64,000 bases of DNA from the NCBI GenBank assembly GCA_002901265.1, contig PPHI01000082.1, positions 1 to 64,000 of the forward strand, written 5' to 3'. Shown here piece after piece: positions 26,401-34,804 of this stretch. The notes under the pieces were generated by a model. The model was not told where the DNA came from and ran no database searches. It saw only the letters and a list, made by a program, of their open reading frames with translations. Within the stretch, counting starts at the first letter, position 1, and every line of letters starts with the position of its first letter. The DNA is from Rhodopirellula baltica. GTDB taxonomy: Bacteria; Planctomycetota; Planctomycetia; Pirellulales; Pirellulaceae. Made by a program: the position numbers and the translations under genes.

Positions 26401-28184
26401 TTGCCAACGTTGCTGTGGGTGAAGACGCCGTGGCATCCATACAGCCAGCCGTCCGGGCCCCAAGTAAAACTGTTGAGCGTTTCGTGCGTGTCTTCGTATC
26501 CCCAGCCATCGAGCAACACCTGTGGCTCGCCATCGGGAACCGCGTCATGGTCGGCATCGGGAATGAACAGAAACTCTGGTGCGGCGCCGATCCAGACACC
26601 GCCGAAGCCGACTTCGATTCCACTGGCCAAGTTGATGCCTTCGATGAACGTTTTCTTGGTTTCGAAGGATCCGTCGTGGTCTTCGTCCGAGAGCACGATG
26701 ACTCGGTCGCGGCCTTGGCCTTTGGGAGCTTTGGTCGGATACGTGTGACCTTCGATCGCCCAGATGCGGCCTTGCGCGTCAAAGCACATCGCGATCGGCT
26801 GAGTCAATTCGGGCTCGCTGGCGATCAAGTCGACGCTGAAGCCATCGGGGACCATCATGTTCTTTGCCGCGTCAGCAGGCGAGAAACCGTCGGCGTATTT
26901 GGATTGATCACGACCGGTTTCGACTTTCCATTTCTCAGGCGAGTACGCGACGACATCGCCGACCTGGAAATGGACGGATAAGCCACGCTTGCTGCACGAG
27001 ACCAGGTCCAGCCGCTTGTCGCCGTCCAGATCGGTGACGGTGATGTCGGTGCCAACGCCAGAGTCGCTGTCGATCATTCGTGGGACAAACTCAATGCCTT
27101 GATCGGTGGCAACGTTTTGGAACCAGTACAACACTGGTTCTTGCAGGCCCCCGACATCTTTGCCGGCGTGAGCCATAAATCGCTTTCCGGTCACGATATC
27201 CTGGCGTCCGTCACGGTCGATGTCCGCGATCGCGACCGCGTGCAACTGGCTGAACGCGACACCGTAGTCGTTGTCAATCGACGACTGCCCCATGATGTCG
27301 TGTTGGACGAACTCGCCGTTGGATGTTTGTTCAAACCAAGCGAGTCCCCAGCCATGCGCATTCAGCGAGGTGACGATATCGTTGTCTTGATCGCCATCGA
27401 CATCGACGACACAAATTTGTGCCCCGCCGCTGCCAACGTTTTCACGGTTCCATTGCTGTTGTTTCCAAAGCGAACCGTCCGCCGATTCATTTCCTGGGTT
27501 CCGCCACCAAAACGTTTTGTCGAGCACGTCGAGATGCCCGTCACCGTCAACGTCACCGATCCCCATCGCGTGCGCAAAACGTCCGCCGCAAGCTCCTGGC
27601 CGTGTGACGGGATGGAACTGCCAGGGTTTCGTTGCATCGGAGCCGGCTTGAAAATAGCCGTAGCTTCCGGAATTGCCACAAACGATTTCGGGCAGCCCGC
27701 CTGGAACGATGTCCGCGAAACCTGGCGACTCGTTATCAACACCCGCCGTAATTTCAAACGACGCCCAATGAGAAACGCCGCCGTTTGATTTGTCGGTGCC
27801 AGTTTTATTGTCAGCACTAGGGTTCACATACAACCGGGCCGGTTGGCCGGGAAAGCCGATCACCAGGACGTCGTTTGCGTCGTCGCCGTTGACATCCGCG
27901 ACATGGCTAAAGAACTGGTCGCTGTAACCCGCAACGGGAAATTCACGTGGCGGCGCGATCTCAAACGACTGCTTGAACTCTGGACCGCGAAACCACAGTG
28001 GTCCGGCAACGATGTCGGTGACTCCGTCGCCATCAATGTCGCCCGACGAAGCCCCTTCGGCGTGGAAGAGTTCGTGAATGCGTTGGGATTTCCACGCTTG
28101 TGCGGAACAGTTTGTTGTCCCAAGTCCGAGGAGAACGCTGCAGAGCGTGGCTCCATAAATCGCGATGCGGGGGCGACGTTTCAT
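23490..28184 (-). CDS. Giant FG-GAP / propeller dehydrogenase / HEAT / cytochrome protein
   Basis: The 1564-residue secreted protein has a signal peptide followed by FG-GAP/VCBS repeats with calcium-type loops (DIDGDGVTDIV, DVDGDGHLDVLD, DIDRDGRQDIV; about residues 40-430). Next comes a PVC-type membrane-bound dehydrogenase/propeller domain (about 440-860, starting MMVPDGFSVDLIASEPELTQP). HEAT-like helical repeats follow (about 880-1230), then a cytochrome c module with CGKCH near residue 1280 and the PVC haem-domain ending. The C-terminal beta domain (about 1440-1560) resembles a carbohydrate-binding module. The layout suggests a cell-surface redox enzyme acting on a carbohydrate; the substrate is inference only. 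It is transcribed alone. Confidence 0.87.
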   Translation of the reverse strand: MKRRPRIAIYGATLCSVLLGLGTTNCSAQAWKSQRIHELFHAEGASSGDIDGDGVTDIVAGPLWFRGPEFKQSFEIAPPREFPVAGYSDQFFSHVADVNGDDANDVLVIGFPGQPARLYVNPSADNKTGTDKSNGGVSHWASFEITAGVDNESPGFADIVPGGLPEIVCGNSGSYGYFQAGSDATKPWQFHPVTRPGACGGRFAHAMGIGDVDGDGHLDVLDKTFWWRNPGNESADGSLWKQQQWNRENVGSGGAQICVVDVDGDQDNDIVTSLNAHGWGLAWFEQTSNGEFVQHDIMGQSSIDNDYGVAFSQLHAVAIADIDRDGRQDIVTGKRFMAHAGKDVGGLQEPVLYWFQNVATDQGIEFVPRMIDSDSGVGTDITVTDLDGDKRLDLVSCSKRGLSVHFQVGDVVAYSPEKWKVETGRDQSKYADGFSPADAAKNMMVPDGFSVDLIASEPELTQPIAMCFDAQGRIWAIEGHTYPTKAPKGQGRDRVIVLSDEDHDGSFETKKTFIEGINLASGIEVGFGGVWIGAAPEFLFIPDADHDAVPDGEPQVLLDGWGYEDTHETLNSFTWGPDGWLYGCHGVFTHSNVGKPGASNRERTRINAGVWRYHPTRHQFEVFANGTSNPWGVDFNDEGDWFVTACVIPHLFHIIQGARYQRQAGNHFNQYTFDDIKTIADHAHYTGNIASHAFWGENKDSKPSAPIGTSLLGGGHAHCGLAIYNGGVFPKHYDGKLLFHNLHGHRVVQETVDRNGSGYIGRHRPDFALAQDHLEIGVGVMVGPDGAIYTSDWHDVQTCHNRTPEVWDRTDGRLFRIRYGDVSPVAIDLWNESDQSLVAELTNDNGFIARQAARILYERSAAGMLDRKNTADALVNAFSNATSRRDRLRVLWAMHGADALDPSRLQQMLQHDDEYVRGWAVHFIGEASVFKGTLSEASDLLTGPILNDSSAVVRRYLASVLERLPNEPRWPIVEQLAKSAIDSHDHNLPLMVWYGLEPLVGDDPQRALAIAKGSPLPNLERFVIRRTTTTPEGRDALVERLISDSNQRDQLVILEELNAAAESRAGLKMPAQWPNAFKQLAGVKAPRVRELATSFAISVGDKSVFPQFRTVLADRSAPVEKRLEALAALRTARDAELTPVLLDLVDDAAVNDKTIAALADFDSPGIAGRLLDALPKLSETAKTAAYSTLVSRQASAGQFVDAMESGKVESSAVPAFIIRQAISLGNEDLNARLEKAWGKIAQSSEEMEAEYAKYRSLLTENALASANASRGRVLYEANCGKCHKLFGVGGDIGPDITGANRSKLDYLLENILEPNSLIGKAYQVKNFLLADGRVVSGIVKSENDDAVTVQTATEVVVISQDDIEQDKLSNVSLMPSGQLQPMIPVQVRDLFKYLMSTSQVGLPVAKDASSHVIAPPGSIVVEGEAFADAEVTAGSIHPQSMTGFGKDWSGNEHLWWTGGSVGATFTTELSVPESGAFNVTLRLTQARDYAQVKTALIIGDDKPLEKSIDLYDPTVSLAEPVVWESVRLDGKKTLKLQITITGANAQAARAYMCGIDYVMISPAE

Positions 28185-28476
28185 GCTTCCGGGAAAAGGT
28201 TGGTGGGTAATAAATTCAGGAGGGAAGGAATAGTGCCGCTATTCTAGACGACTTGAAAACTCGTTTGGCAAGCTTTGCCGCCGGACACCAAAAATCCCGG
28301 ACACCAAGAAACGCTGTCCCTGCAAAAATCAATTTTCCCTGACATTATTTTTCTGCGGGGGGGACTCCGCATCTTGGTGGACGAGTTGTTGTAAACTGCC
28401 ACCCTGAAGCACCACGCGGCGGAGCATGTCGCTTTCGATCCACGAAACCATTTCCTCGCAACTATCGAGGGCAATC

Positions 28477-28875
28477 ATGTCTGAATCTTTTGAATCACAA
28501 TTTGCCGTCGCTGTCGAAGACCGCGATGCCCAACTGATGCGCCAGATGATCGGCCAAGCCGAGTTTGTCTTGCTGGCCGTCACCGATGAAGATGAAGAAG
28601 ATGCCGACGATGGTGCGGCAAATGTGTTTAGCACCGAAGTGGACGGCATGGATCTGCTGGTCGCCTTTACCAGTGATGATGCCGCAAGAAACTTCATCGA
28701 ACTGCGGAAAGACCAATACAAAGATGAAGACGAAATCGGCGGCTACATCCTCGGCGGCGAGACGCTGCTCGAATACATGCCGCCCGATCACGGCTTGTAC
28801 CTCAATCCGGATACCGATTCGCCATTGGTCGTTGACATCGACCTGTTGGCACTTGTCCAAAAGGCACAAGTCTGA
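28477..28875 (+). CDS. SseB-like N-terminal domain protein
   Basis: The 132-residue acidic cytoplasmic protein has the pattern of the SseB N-terminal domain: a helical start, a strand with EFVLLAVTDEDEED, VDGMDLLVAFTSDDAARNF and a C-terminal LVVDIDLLALV. The family is poorly understood (SseB was named for enhanced serine sensitivity). The ATG at 28477 is preceded by GAGGG. The frame also opens 17 codons upstream, without a better site. It is closely followed by the membrane-protein gene and may be co-transcribed. Confidence 0.6.
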   Translation: MSESFESQFAVAVEDRDAQLMRQMIGQAEFVLLAVTDEDEEDADDGAANVFSTEVDGMDLLVAFTSDDAARNFIELRKDQYKDEDEIGGYILGGETLLEYMPPDHGLYLNPDTDSPLVVDIDLLALVQKAQV

Positions 28876-28919
28876 TCGTCCTAAAGATCGCGAACTATTT
28901 GTGACACCGCGAGGCGTCC

Positions 28920-30131
28920 GTGACACAGACCGTTAATCCGTATGCCGCGCCCGGTGCCGAATCACTCGATACCGCCACACCTTCGCCAAGTGACTATGTT
29001 TCCGAGCGACTGGAATTCAGTGGTGTTCTCACGCGGAGGGATTATCAAGACGCGATCGTCTACTCGGGAATCCGTCAGGACACCAGGCGATTCACCCGCC
29101 TGGTCATAGGCATTGTCGGCGTGACAAGCCTGGTGACACTGATCAGTTTCTTTCGGGCGAATCAATTGCTCTCGCCCCAACTGCTCCAGTCCCTGCTCGC
29201 ACAGATCATTCTGGTCGCCGGCTTTACTTGGCTTTGGTCGTTCAATCGCTGGCAACTTCGGCACGTCATCGCGGCCTGCCAGTCAGCGACCGGCCCGGTG
29301 AGCGGATGGATCGATCATGAGGCGATCGTCATTCGATCCGAACGGACGACGGAGTCTCACCCGCTGGAATCGTTGATCGCTTCGAAGGCCAATCCGAATC
29401 GTTGGGTGTTCACGTTCACAAAGACGTACACGTTCTTCTATGTGCTACCTTTCGATTTCTTCGACAAGCAATCGCTGGCCCGACACGTCGCACAGCACTG
29501 GGGCAAGCTGCGACCTCCCCAAAGGCTGTCCGTCGTTGACTCCGCTCAATTGTCACCACCAGAACTCGGCTACCTCCGCGAACCGGCACAGGACGCGATC
29601 CTTTTTGACGGACCCGTTTACAAAGGCGACGAGCGTGGGACCGCGTTTCATCAGGCCTCCCGATCATTCCTCCATCGCTCGCTATTGTCCGTCGCATTCA
29701 TGGCGATCAGCGTCATCGGCTATATCGTGATTCTGAATAACGGGGTAAGCGGCCCGCTGGGATTTGGCATTTTGTGGCTGACAATCGCAATCGCCTTTGT
29801 CGCTTTACGCGTTTGGCTGGAGCGCCGTCGCGCTCGTGATAAACGCGGGGAGATGTACTGGCATTCGAAAGGCTATTTCCAGGACAGCGGATTCGAACTG
29901 ATGTCTCAATCCGGTCAGCGTCAGGGCGGTTGGGATTACTTTTGCCGCTACGAAACGACTGACCGAATCATTGTGCTCTACCCTGGTGAACTTGACCTGT
30001 TTGCCGTCTTGGTCGCAAAGAATCAATTCGCCAGCGAACAAGCCTGGGAAGACGCCGTCGGTCTGGTGAAATCAAAACTGCCGACAACAACACAGTACAA
30101 CGCCGCCGCAGGCCAGACGTTGCCACGGTAA
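28920..30131 (+). CDS. YcxB-like membrane protein with NPYAAP leader
   Basis: The 403-residue protein starts with GTG and a leader containing NPYAAPGAE, a common planctomycete N-terminal motif of membrane proteins. Two membrane pairs are visible: about residues 60-105 (LVIGIVGVTSLVTLISFF and a second helix) and about 255-295. Each is followed by a soluble domain similar to the YcxB-like C-terminal domain (for example ANPNRWVFTFTKTYTFFYVLPFDFF). The protein is therefore a tandem duplication of one membrane-plus-YcxB unit. Function is unknown. Confidence 0.65.
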   Translation: MTQTVNPYAAPGAESLDTATPSPSDYVSERLEFSGVLTRRDYQDAIVYSGIRQDTRRFTRLVIGIVGVTSLVTLISFFRANQLLSPQLLQSLLAQIILVAGFTWLWSFNRWQLRHVIAACQSATGPVSGWIDHEAIVIRSERTTESHPLESLIASKANPNRWVFTFTKTYTFFYVLPFDFFDKQSLARHVAQHWGKLRPPQRLSVVDSAQLSPPELGYLREPAQDAILFDGPVYKGDERGTAFHQASRSFLHRSLLSVAFMAISVIGYIVILNNGVSGPLGFGILWLTIAIAFVALRVWLERRRARDKRGEMYWHSKGYFQDSGFELMSQSGQRQGGWDYFCRYETTDRIIVLYPGELDLFAVLVAKNQFASEQAWEDAVGLVKSKLPTTTQYNAAAGQTLPR

Positions 30132-30160
30132 CCCAGGCTGCGGTACTGAGGACCAAACGC

Positions 30161-31951
30161 CTACGACAGCGTCACGACGGCATGGTTGGCGTGCAGCATT
30201 CCGCCATATTCGCCGCCTTTCGAATTGGCGACCACGTTGCCCTCAAGGACTCGTTCGACAGGCGCCCCATCATCCGTGTCGGCGGAAAACCTGACTGCCA
30301 TCGTCATCACTTGCGAATCGTTCGCATAACGCAGGACGAGGCAACGGGTGTCCTGATCAACCGTCACCGTCAGGTTCTCGTCGCTTAACAAGCCAGACTC
30401 ACGCGTCTTGGTGCGCAATCGGACCAGTTGGCGATACCAATCCAACGTTTCCGCATTGCCGCTGGCTCGGTCGCCAATCTTGGCACTCGTGAATGCTTCG
30501 GGATCGGTCGGCAGAACGCCAGCGTCCCAGTTATGTTGCGGATAGTCACGTCGTCGACCTTCGATAACGCCTTGACGCAATTGGTCGTCGCCGAAGTCGA
30601 CAAAGAAACAGAACGGGGCTTCGCAAGCGAATTCTTCGCCCATGAACAGCATCGGGATCGCAGGAGACAAGATCATCAGCGCTGCTGCCGCGCGATGTGC
30701 GTCGTGTGACGTCAACCGGTGCAGTCGTTCGCCCAGCGGGTGGTTGCCAATGAAATCGTGGTTCTGGATGGAATAAACCAATCCGTGCGTACACACACGT
30801 TCGGTCAAGGCTTTGCGGCCACGCTGACTTCGCAAGGTGCCTTCATAGACGTAGCCCTGCTTGACGGTTTGCGCCAGGTCGACCCAGGGAAGGTACTCAC
30901 GGTGCGTCAACTGCTCGCCGGGACGAAGCACGGCAAAGACACTGTGCAAGAAATCGTCACCCCACATGGCATCGAAGCCGATCCCGCCGTCGGATCGCTC
31001 AACCAGCATTTCGGGGTCGTACACATTGGACTCGGCGATCAAGAGTACTGGGCGATCGTTGGATTGCGACCAGGCGTGCACGGCGTCAGACATCTCGGCA
31101 ACAACGTGTGGGTCACGATCGTCGGCCATGCAATGAATCGCGTCGACGCGAAGCCCGTCCAAGTGAAATTCATCGAGCCAATAAAGTGCGTTGGCGATGA
31201 AGTATTTTCGAACTTCATCACCATGTGTCTCGTCATCAAAATTGGGCGCTTCGCCCCACACGGTGTGATGCTTCGTCGAAAAGTACGGGCCGAATTCGTT
31301 CAAGTAGTTGCCTTCGGGACCGACGTGGTTGTAGACCACATCCAGCAGCACTGCCAAACCGGCGGCGTGCGCCGCGTCGACAAACCGGCGAAAGTCATCG
31401 GGCGTTCCATAAGCTTCCGTAGGGGCAAAGAAACTGACCCCGTCGTAGCCCCAATTCCATCGACCGGCGGATGCGGCCACGGGCATCCACTCGACCGCGG
31501 TCACACCGAGGTCGACCAATTCGGGCAAGCGGTCAATCGCCGATAAAAAGGTTCCGTCTTTGGTGAAGGCACCGGTATGTGCTTCATAGATGACCAAGTT
31601 GTCGCGTTCGATGCCTTTCCAGTCGCTATCGGTCCACGCGAAGGCAGGGTCGATCACTTGGCTCGGACCGTGCACGCCCTGTGGCTGAAACCGCGAAGCG
31701 GGATCGGGACGCTGCGGACCACCATCGACACGATAAAAATACGTCGCACCGGCAGTCACACCGTCGACTTGGGCGGCAAAGTAACCGTCGCTTTTTCGCT
31801 CCATCGCGATGCCAGTCGCTCCGCCGATGATGTCGACGACAACCTGCTGGGCGAGCGGTGCCCAAACACAGAATCGTGTCCCGGCTGAATTGACTTGGGC
31901 ACCGAGGACGCGGTGAAATTCGGTCAGAGGTCGATCCGTGACATTCATCAT
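30161..31951 (-). CDS. treZ: Malto-oligosyltrehalose trehalohydrolase
   Basis: The 596-residue GH13 enzyme releases trehalose from maltooligosyl-trehalose. The N-terminal CBM48/early-set domain (about residues 10-100, FCVWAPLAQQVVVDI) precedes the catalytic barrel. Region I is DVVYNHVGPEGNY, the nucleophile Asp lies in LDGLRVDAIHCM, the acid/base Glu in LLIAESNVYDPEM, and IQNHDFIGNHPLG is characteristic of TreZ. Length is normal. The usual partner treY is not in this window. The gene is convergent with the YcxB-like gene. The start codon is one of two adjacent ATGs. Confidence 0.93.
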   Translation of the reverse strand: MMNVTDRPLTEFHRVLGAQVNSAGTRFCVWAPLAQQVVVDIIGGATGIAMERKSDGYFAAQVDGVTAGATYFYRVDGGPQRPDPASRFQPQGVHGPSQVIDPAFAWTDSDWKGIERDNLVIYEAHTGAFTKDGTFLSAIDRLPELVDLGVTAVEWMPVAASAGRWNWGYDGVSFFAPTEAYGTPDDFRRFVDAAHAAGLAVLLDVVYNHVGPEGNYLNEFGPYFSTKHHTVWGEAPNFDDETHGDEVRKYFIANALYWLDEFHLDGLRVDAIHCMADDRDPHVVAEMSDAVHAWSQSNDRPVLLIAESNVYDPEMLVERSDGGIGFDAMWGDDFLHSVFAVLRPGEQLTHREYLPWVDLAQTVKQGYVYEGTLRSQRGRKALTERVCTHGLVYSIQNHDFIGNHPLGERLHRLTSHDAHRAAAALMILSPAIPMLFMGEEFACEAPFCFFVDFGDDQLRQGVIEGRRRDYPQHNWDAGVLPTDPEAFTSAKIGDRASGNAETLDWYRQLVRLRTKTRESGLLSDENLTVTVDQDTRCLVLRYANDSQVMTMAVRFSADTDDGAPVERVLEGNVVANSKGGEYGGMLHANHAVVTLS

Positions 31952-32023
31952 GGCAATCAGGCTGCGGCTGCAAAGTGGAAATCGGAAAATCGAATGCGTG
32001 GCCGCGTGATGATCGACGGCCAG

Positions 32024-33172
32024 CTATCGATTTTGTTGCTGGAGCAACATTTGTTCCAGGGGACTGAGCGGACGCAGAGATCCGGATGATTCTTTGTCGT
32101 CGAAGATCGGCGAGACGCTTCCCGCGTTTTCTGCTGACAACGCGGCCTGGACCACATCCAGCTTTCCCGCGTGAAGGTGGTCACCGGCCGGCAATTCGAA
32201 TCGCCCCAGCCCTCGACCTTGATAGTTGGTGTCTTCAATAGGGTTCGGGCTTTTCCCGGTACGATCGATCGCGATCGATTGCAAACGCCATTCATGCACG
32301 ACGACTTCGTAGCGTGGTGACGGCGGGATCGGAGTGGAGACCTGCCGCGTGCCCCAAGAACCGTCGGCTGCGAGCGTTTCGATTTCTTGAACGCGGTCGG
32401 CGCCGGCGTCGCGTTGCAGTTCGATCGGGACGCTTTGCCCCGGTCGGATACGGAACTGCTTCGCCGCCTTACCACTCTGCTTGTCAACCAGCGTCACACG
32501 AACTTCGCGCTGGGTGGTGTTTTCGAAGGCAACGTTAACAGGCGGCAATGGAGCTCTCGTGATCACCCTGGAACTGATCACGGTCGATTGCGGCATCGCC
32601 CATGGCAGCGTCGCTCCGCCAACGGCGTAGCCCGGAAAAACATTCAGCGTCAGGCCTTGATTCAGGTAACCGTAAGCCGGAAATCCCCAGGGGCGATAAT
32701 ACCCTGGCCCCCAGTATCCCGGTCCCCAGTAACCCGGCCCTCGGCGTCCTGGTCGCCTGCCCCAGTACACCGGCGGATGAAACGCATGGAAAGGGTCGGC
32801 AAAGGGGACCGGATGATGACCGCCATGATGAAACGGGCGTACTTGCCGACGCGAAAACAAGAACCCTGGAATGGTGTCATCCAAATCGGCGACCTGCATC
32901 GGCCCGCTGCCAGAACGTGGAAAACGCACGATTCGGTTCATCGACGGAAGCCAATACCCGAGATAGCGTCCGTTCATCGAATCAAGTGATGGGTCGCGGC
33001 GGAAGTAATAGCGATCGCCATTCCGTTCGACCGACACCATGCGGCTTCCTGTCAGGAACAATTCCGACGTCACCACACCACTTGGTTCAACCAGTTCGTA
33101 GTCTTGCGAGTGGACCGTGCCAGGCGATAGCAGGAAACACACGAGTGCGATCAGTGGACCGAATTGACGCAT
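32024..33172 (-). CDS. Secreted Gly/Tyr/Trp/Pro-rich protein, unknown
   Basis: The 382-residue protein has a signal peptide from the ATG at 33172 (MRQFGPLIALVCFLLSPGTV), with GAGGA upstream. The frame opens further upstream, but that part is not signal-like. The middle carries a low-complexity stretch with repeated GYWGP/GYYRP units (about residues 140-175). The C-terminal half looks folded, with VAFENTTQREVRVTLVDKQSG and a RIRPGQSVPIELQRDAG motif that suggest a beta-sandwich. No known family is recognised. It lies 72 bases upstream of treZ on the same strand, and coupling is uncertain. Confidence 0.65.
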   Translation of the reverse strand: MRQFGPLIALVCFLLSPGTVHSQDYELVEPSGVVTSELFLTGSRMVSVERNGDRYYFRRDPSLDSMNGRYLGYWLPSMNRIVRFPRSGSGPMQVADLDDTIPGFLFSRRQVRPFHHGGHHPVPFADPFHAFHPPVYWGRRPGRRGPGYWGPGYWGPGYYRPWGFPAYGYLNQGLTLNVFPGYAVGGATLPWAMPQSTVISSRVITRAPLPPVNVAFENTTQREVRVTLVDKQSGKAAKQFRIRPGQSVPIELQRDAGADRVQEIETLAADGSWGTRQVSTPIPPSPRYEVVVHEWRLQSIAIDRTGKSPNPIEDTNYQGRGLGRFELPAGDHLHAGKLDVVQAALSAENAGSVSPIFDDKESSGSLRPLSPLEQMLLQQQNR

Positions 33173-33575
33173 GTTCGTTTCCTCGCGATTGGGGTGGATG
33201 CCGAAAAGGATTCTTCCGCCACCTGTCATCGTAGCGGAGGCATCAACTGTTTCGCGAGAACTGCCACGATTTCGGCGGCTTTTCAATCAACCGATTGCGA
33301 CTCTGGGCCACCGTCAAAGCGTTTGGGTATCGAAGAATTTGACTCCCTCTCGTATGGCAATTCCCAAATTCTCTCGCCAGTCGAGTCCGCAAAACAAAGC
33401 CGACTTTCCTTCAGCTTGGTCGGATCACCATCACCCCAAAATGCGAAGAAAGGATCTCTGGCGTTCAGTGGACGGCGTTCAGTGGACGGCGTTCAGTGGA
33501 CGGCGTTCAGTGGACGGCGGACATAAGGTGCAAGTTGTGATCTCGGCCTGAAGCGTGGTTCAATAAATAAAAAAC
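33173..33575. other. Intergenic gap with a 14-bp tandem repeat
   Basis: No gene is supported here. Plus-strand frames of 120-126 codons exist but have no protein character and run through a simple repeat. The left end should hold the promoter of the minus-strand secreted-protein gene. Confidence 0.5.
33461..33516. repeat. Tandem repeat, 14 bp x 4
   Basis: Four perfect copies of GCGTTCAGTGGACG stand head to tail between 33461 and 33516. The period is not a multiple of three, and no gene crosses it convincingly. Confidence 0.95.
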
Positions 33576-33602
33576 CCCGGTCGCTTCTGCGAAGCAACCG
33601 GG
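33567..33602 (-). terminator. Intrinsic terminator of the SDR gene
   Basis: A stem CCCGGT-GCTTC/GAAGC-ACCGGG (33576-33602, one mismatch) is followed on the minus strand by a T-run (33567-33574 read as A). It sits about 47 bases past the stop of the short-chain dehydrogenase gene. Confidence 0.85.
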
Positions 33603-33648
33603 ATCTCTTTCGATTCGTTGTGATCCGACCAAGTTAATTTAAGCAGGG

Positions 33649-34461
33649 TCAGTTATCGAAAGGCTGCGCGGTGTCGGCGGTTTCTTCGATGCGGAACATG
33701 TCACGCCAAGGCAGTTGGATACCGCCGTCGATGGTCAGCGTGCTGCCAGTGATGTATTCGCTTGCCGGCTGGCACAAGAACACGACACCGCGACCGATTT
33801 CCGAAGGCTGCCCCAGTCGTTTCCAAGGCAGCTTTTCCCCTTCACGCTGCAGCGTTTCTTCCGAGAAGAATTTGCGTTCACCTGGGGTGTCGATCCAGCC
33901 GGGGTGAATCAGATTGCAGCGAATGCGATGCTGTGCCAATTCGATGGCGGCGGTTTTAGCCATTTGGTCGTTGGCCGCTTTGGCCATGTTGTAAGCCATC
34001 GCGCCCGGCATCGGTAAATGGGCATGCGGGCTGCTGATGACGACAATGTTTCCACCGTTGCCAGCACGAACAAGATGCTGTGCACCGGAGCGGACAACAT
34101 AGAACGCGCCCCACATGCTGACGTCGATCGTCTTGCGGAATTCCTTCATGTCGGATTCCAACATCATGTGGCGGTCACTGTACGCCGCGTTGCTGACGAC
34201 GATGTCCACACCACCGAGCTTTTCGACCGACTCGTCGACCATCGCTTCAGCAGCCGCTTGATCCGCCAAGTCTGCTTGAACCTTAAACGCTTCGACGCCC
34301 ATCGCCTTGCACTCTGCGACGACCTCGTCCGCCTCTTCCGGATTGGATCGATAGTTAACGGCAACGGAAGCCCCGGCACGGGCCAATTCCAATGCGATTC
34401 CACGCCCGATCCCTCGAGACGCACCGCTGACGATCGCACGTTTTCCAGCTAGCTCACCCAT
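33649..34461 (-). CDS. Short-chain dehydrogenase/reductase divergent from the BMC locus
   Basis: The 270-residue classical SDR has a cofactor motif at the N-terminus (VSGASRGIGRGIALELARAG), the NAA motif variant VSNAAYSDR, and the active-site Ser and Tyr-x3-Lys in VVISSPHAHLPMPGAMAYNMAKAA. The C-terminus has the usual GSTLTIDGG. Such enzymes oxidise sugars or polyols with NAD(P), and the exact substrate is not readable. The ATG at 34461 is preferred over 34491 because it starts at the conserved core. It is divergent from the DeoR regulator of the BMC operon, so it may serve the same sugar pathway, for example as an L-fucose/L-rhamnose dehydrogenase-like step. That is inference. Confidence 0.85.
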   Translation of the reverse strand: MGELAGKRAIVSGASRGIGRGIALELARAGASVAVNYRSNPEEADEVVAECKAMGVEAFKVQADLADQAAAEAMVDESVEKLGGVDIVVSNAAYSDRHMMLESDMKEFRKTIDVSMWGAFYVVRSGAQHLVRAGNGGNIVVISSPHAHLPMPGAMAYNMAKAANDQMAKTAAIELAQHRIRCNLIHPGWIDTPGERKFFSEETLQREGEKLPWKRLGQPSEIGRGVVFLCQPASEYITGSTLTIDGGIQLPWRDMFRIEETADTAQPFDN

Positions 34462-34804
34462 GGTGTCTCTCTGCCTAAAACCTTCTACCAAGAATTTCGC
34501 TCGAATAAATACGTTAGGCCATGAAGGGTATCCGCAGCCAAGTGACTAGGGAACCTCTTGGGCCTTTGTTGGCAAAGAACGCAAGTGGTTTGACGACCAG
34601 CATTAGCTTGCAAGAAATGGTCGTCGGCCAAGCGTCCCCGGCACTTCAGCCGGAACCAAGTGCGTGAGAGTATGACCTAAAATGCGCATAGAACGCAAGA
34701 AACCTTCCACATTCTTGCAAACCTTTCACAAAGATGCTTGAATTCTGTCATCCGTGGAAGGAAACTATCAGCGAACCGCTAACTACGCAAACTAGGAAAG
34801 CTTT
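34462..34804. promoter_or_regulatory. Divergent control region between SDR and BMC operon
   Basis: This 343-bp gap must hold promoters for both directions. It contains an inverted repeat with perfect 8-bp arms (GACGACCA at 34592-34599 and TGGTCGTC at 34618-34625). It also has several related AACGCAAG/CTTGCAA words (about 34578, 34608, 34690 and 34713) that could be binding sites for the DeoR-type regulator. No clear sigma-70 promoter stands out. Assignment as operators is inference. Confidence 0.45.

Noticed and set aside
26109-26981. 290-codon plus-strand frame opposite the giant minus-strand gene
   Set aside because: Antisense of the propeller domain; no independent signals.
30719-31546. 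275-codon plus-strand frame opposite treZ
   Set aside because: treZ catalytic motifs lie on the other strand throughout this stretch.
33461-33516. Short direct repeats as a CRISPR or iteron cluster
   Set aside because: Copies are contiguous with no spacers, and no origin or replication gene is near.
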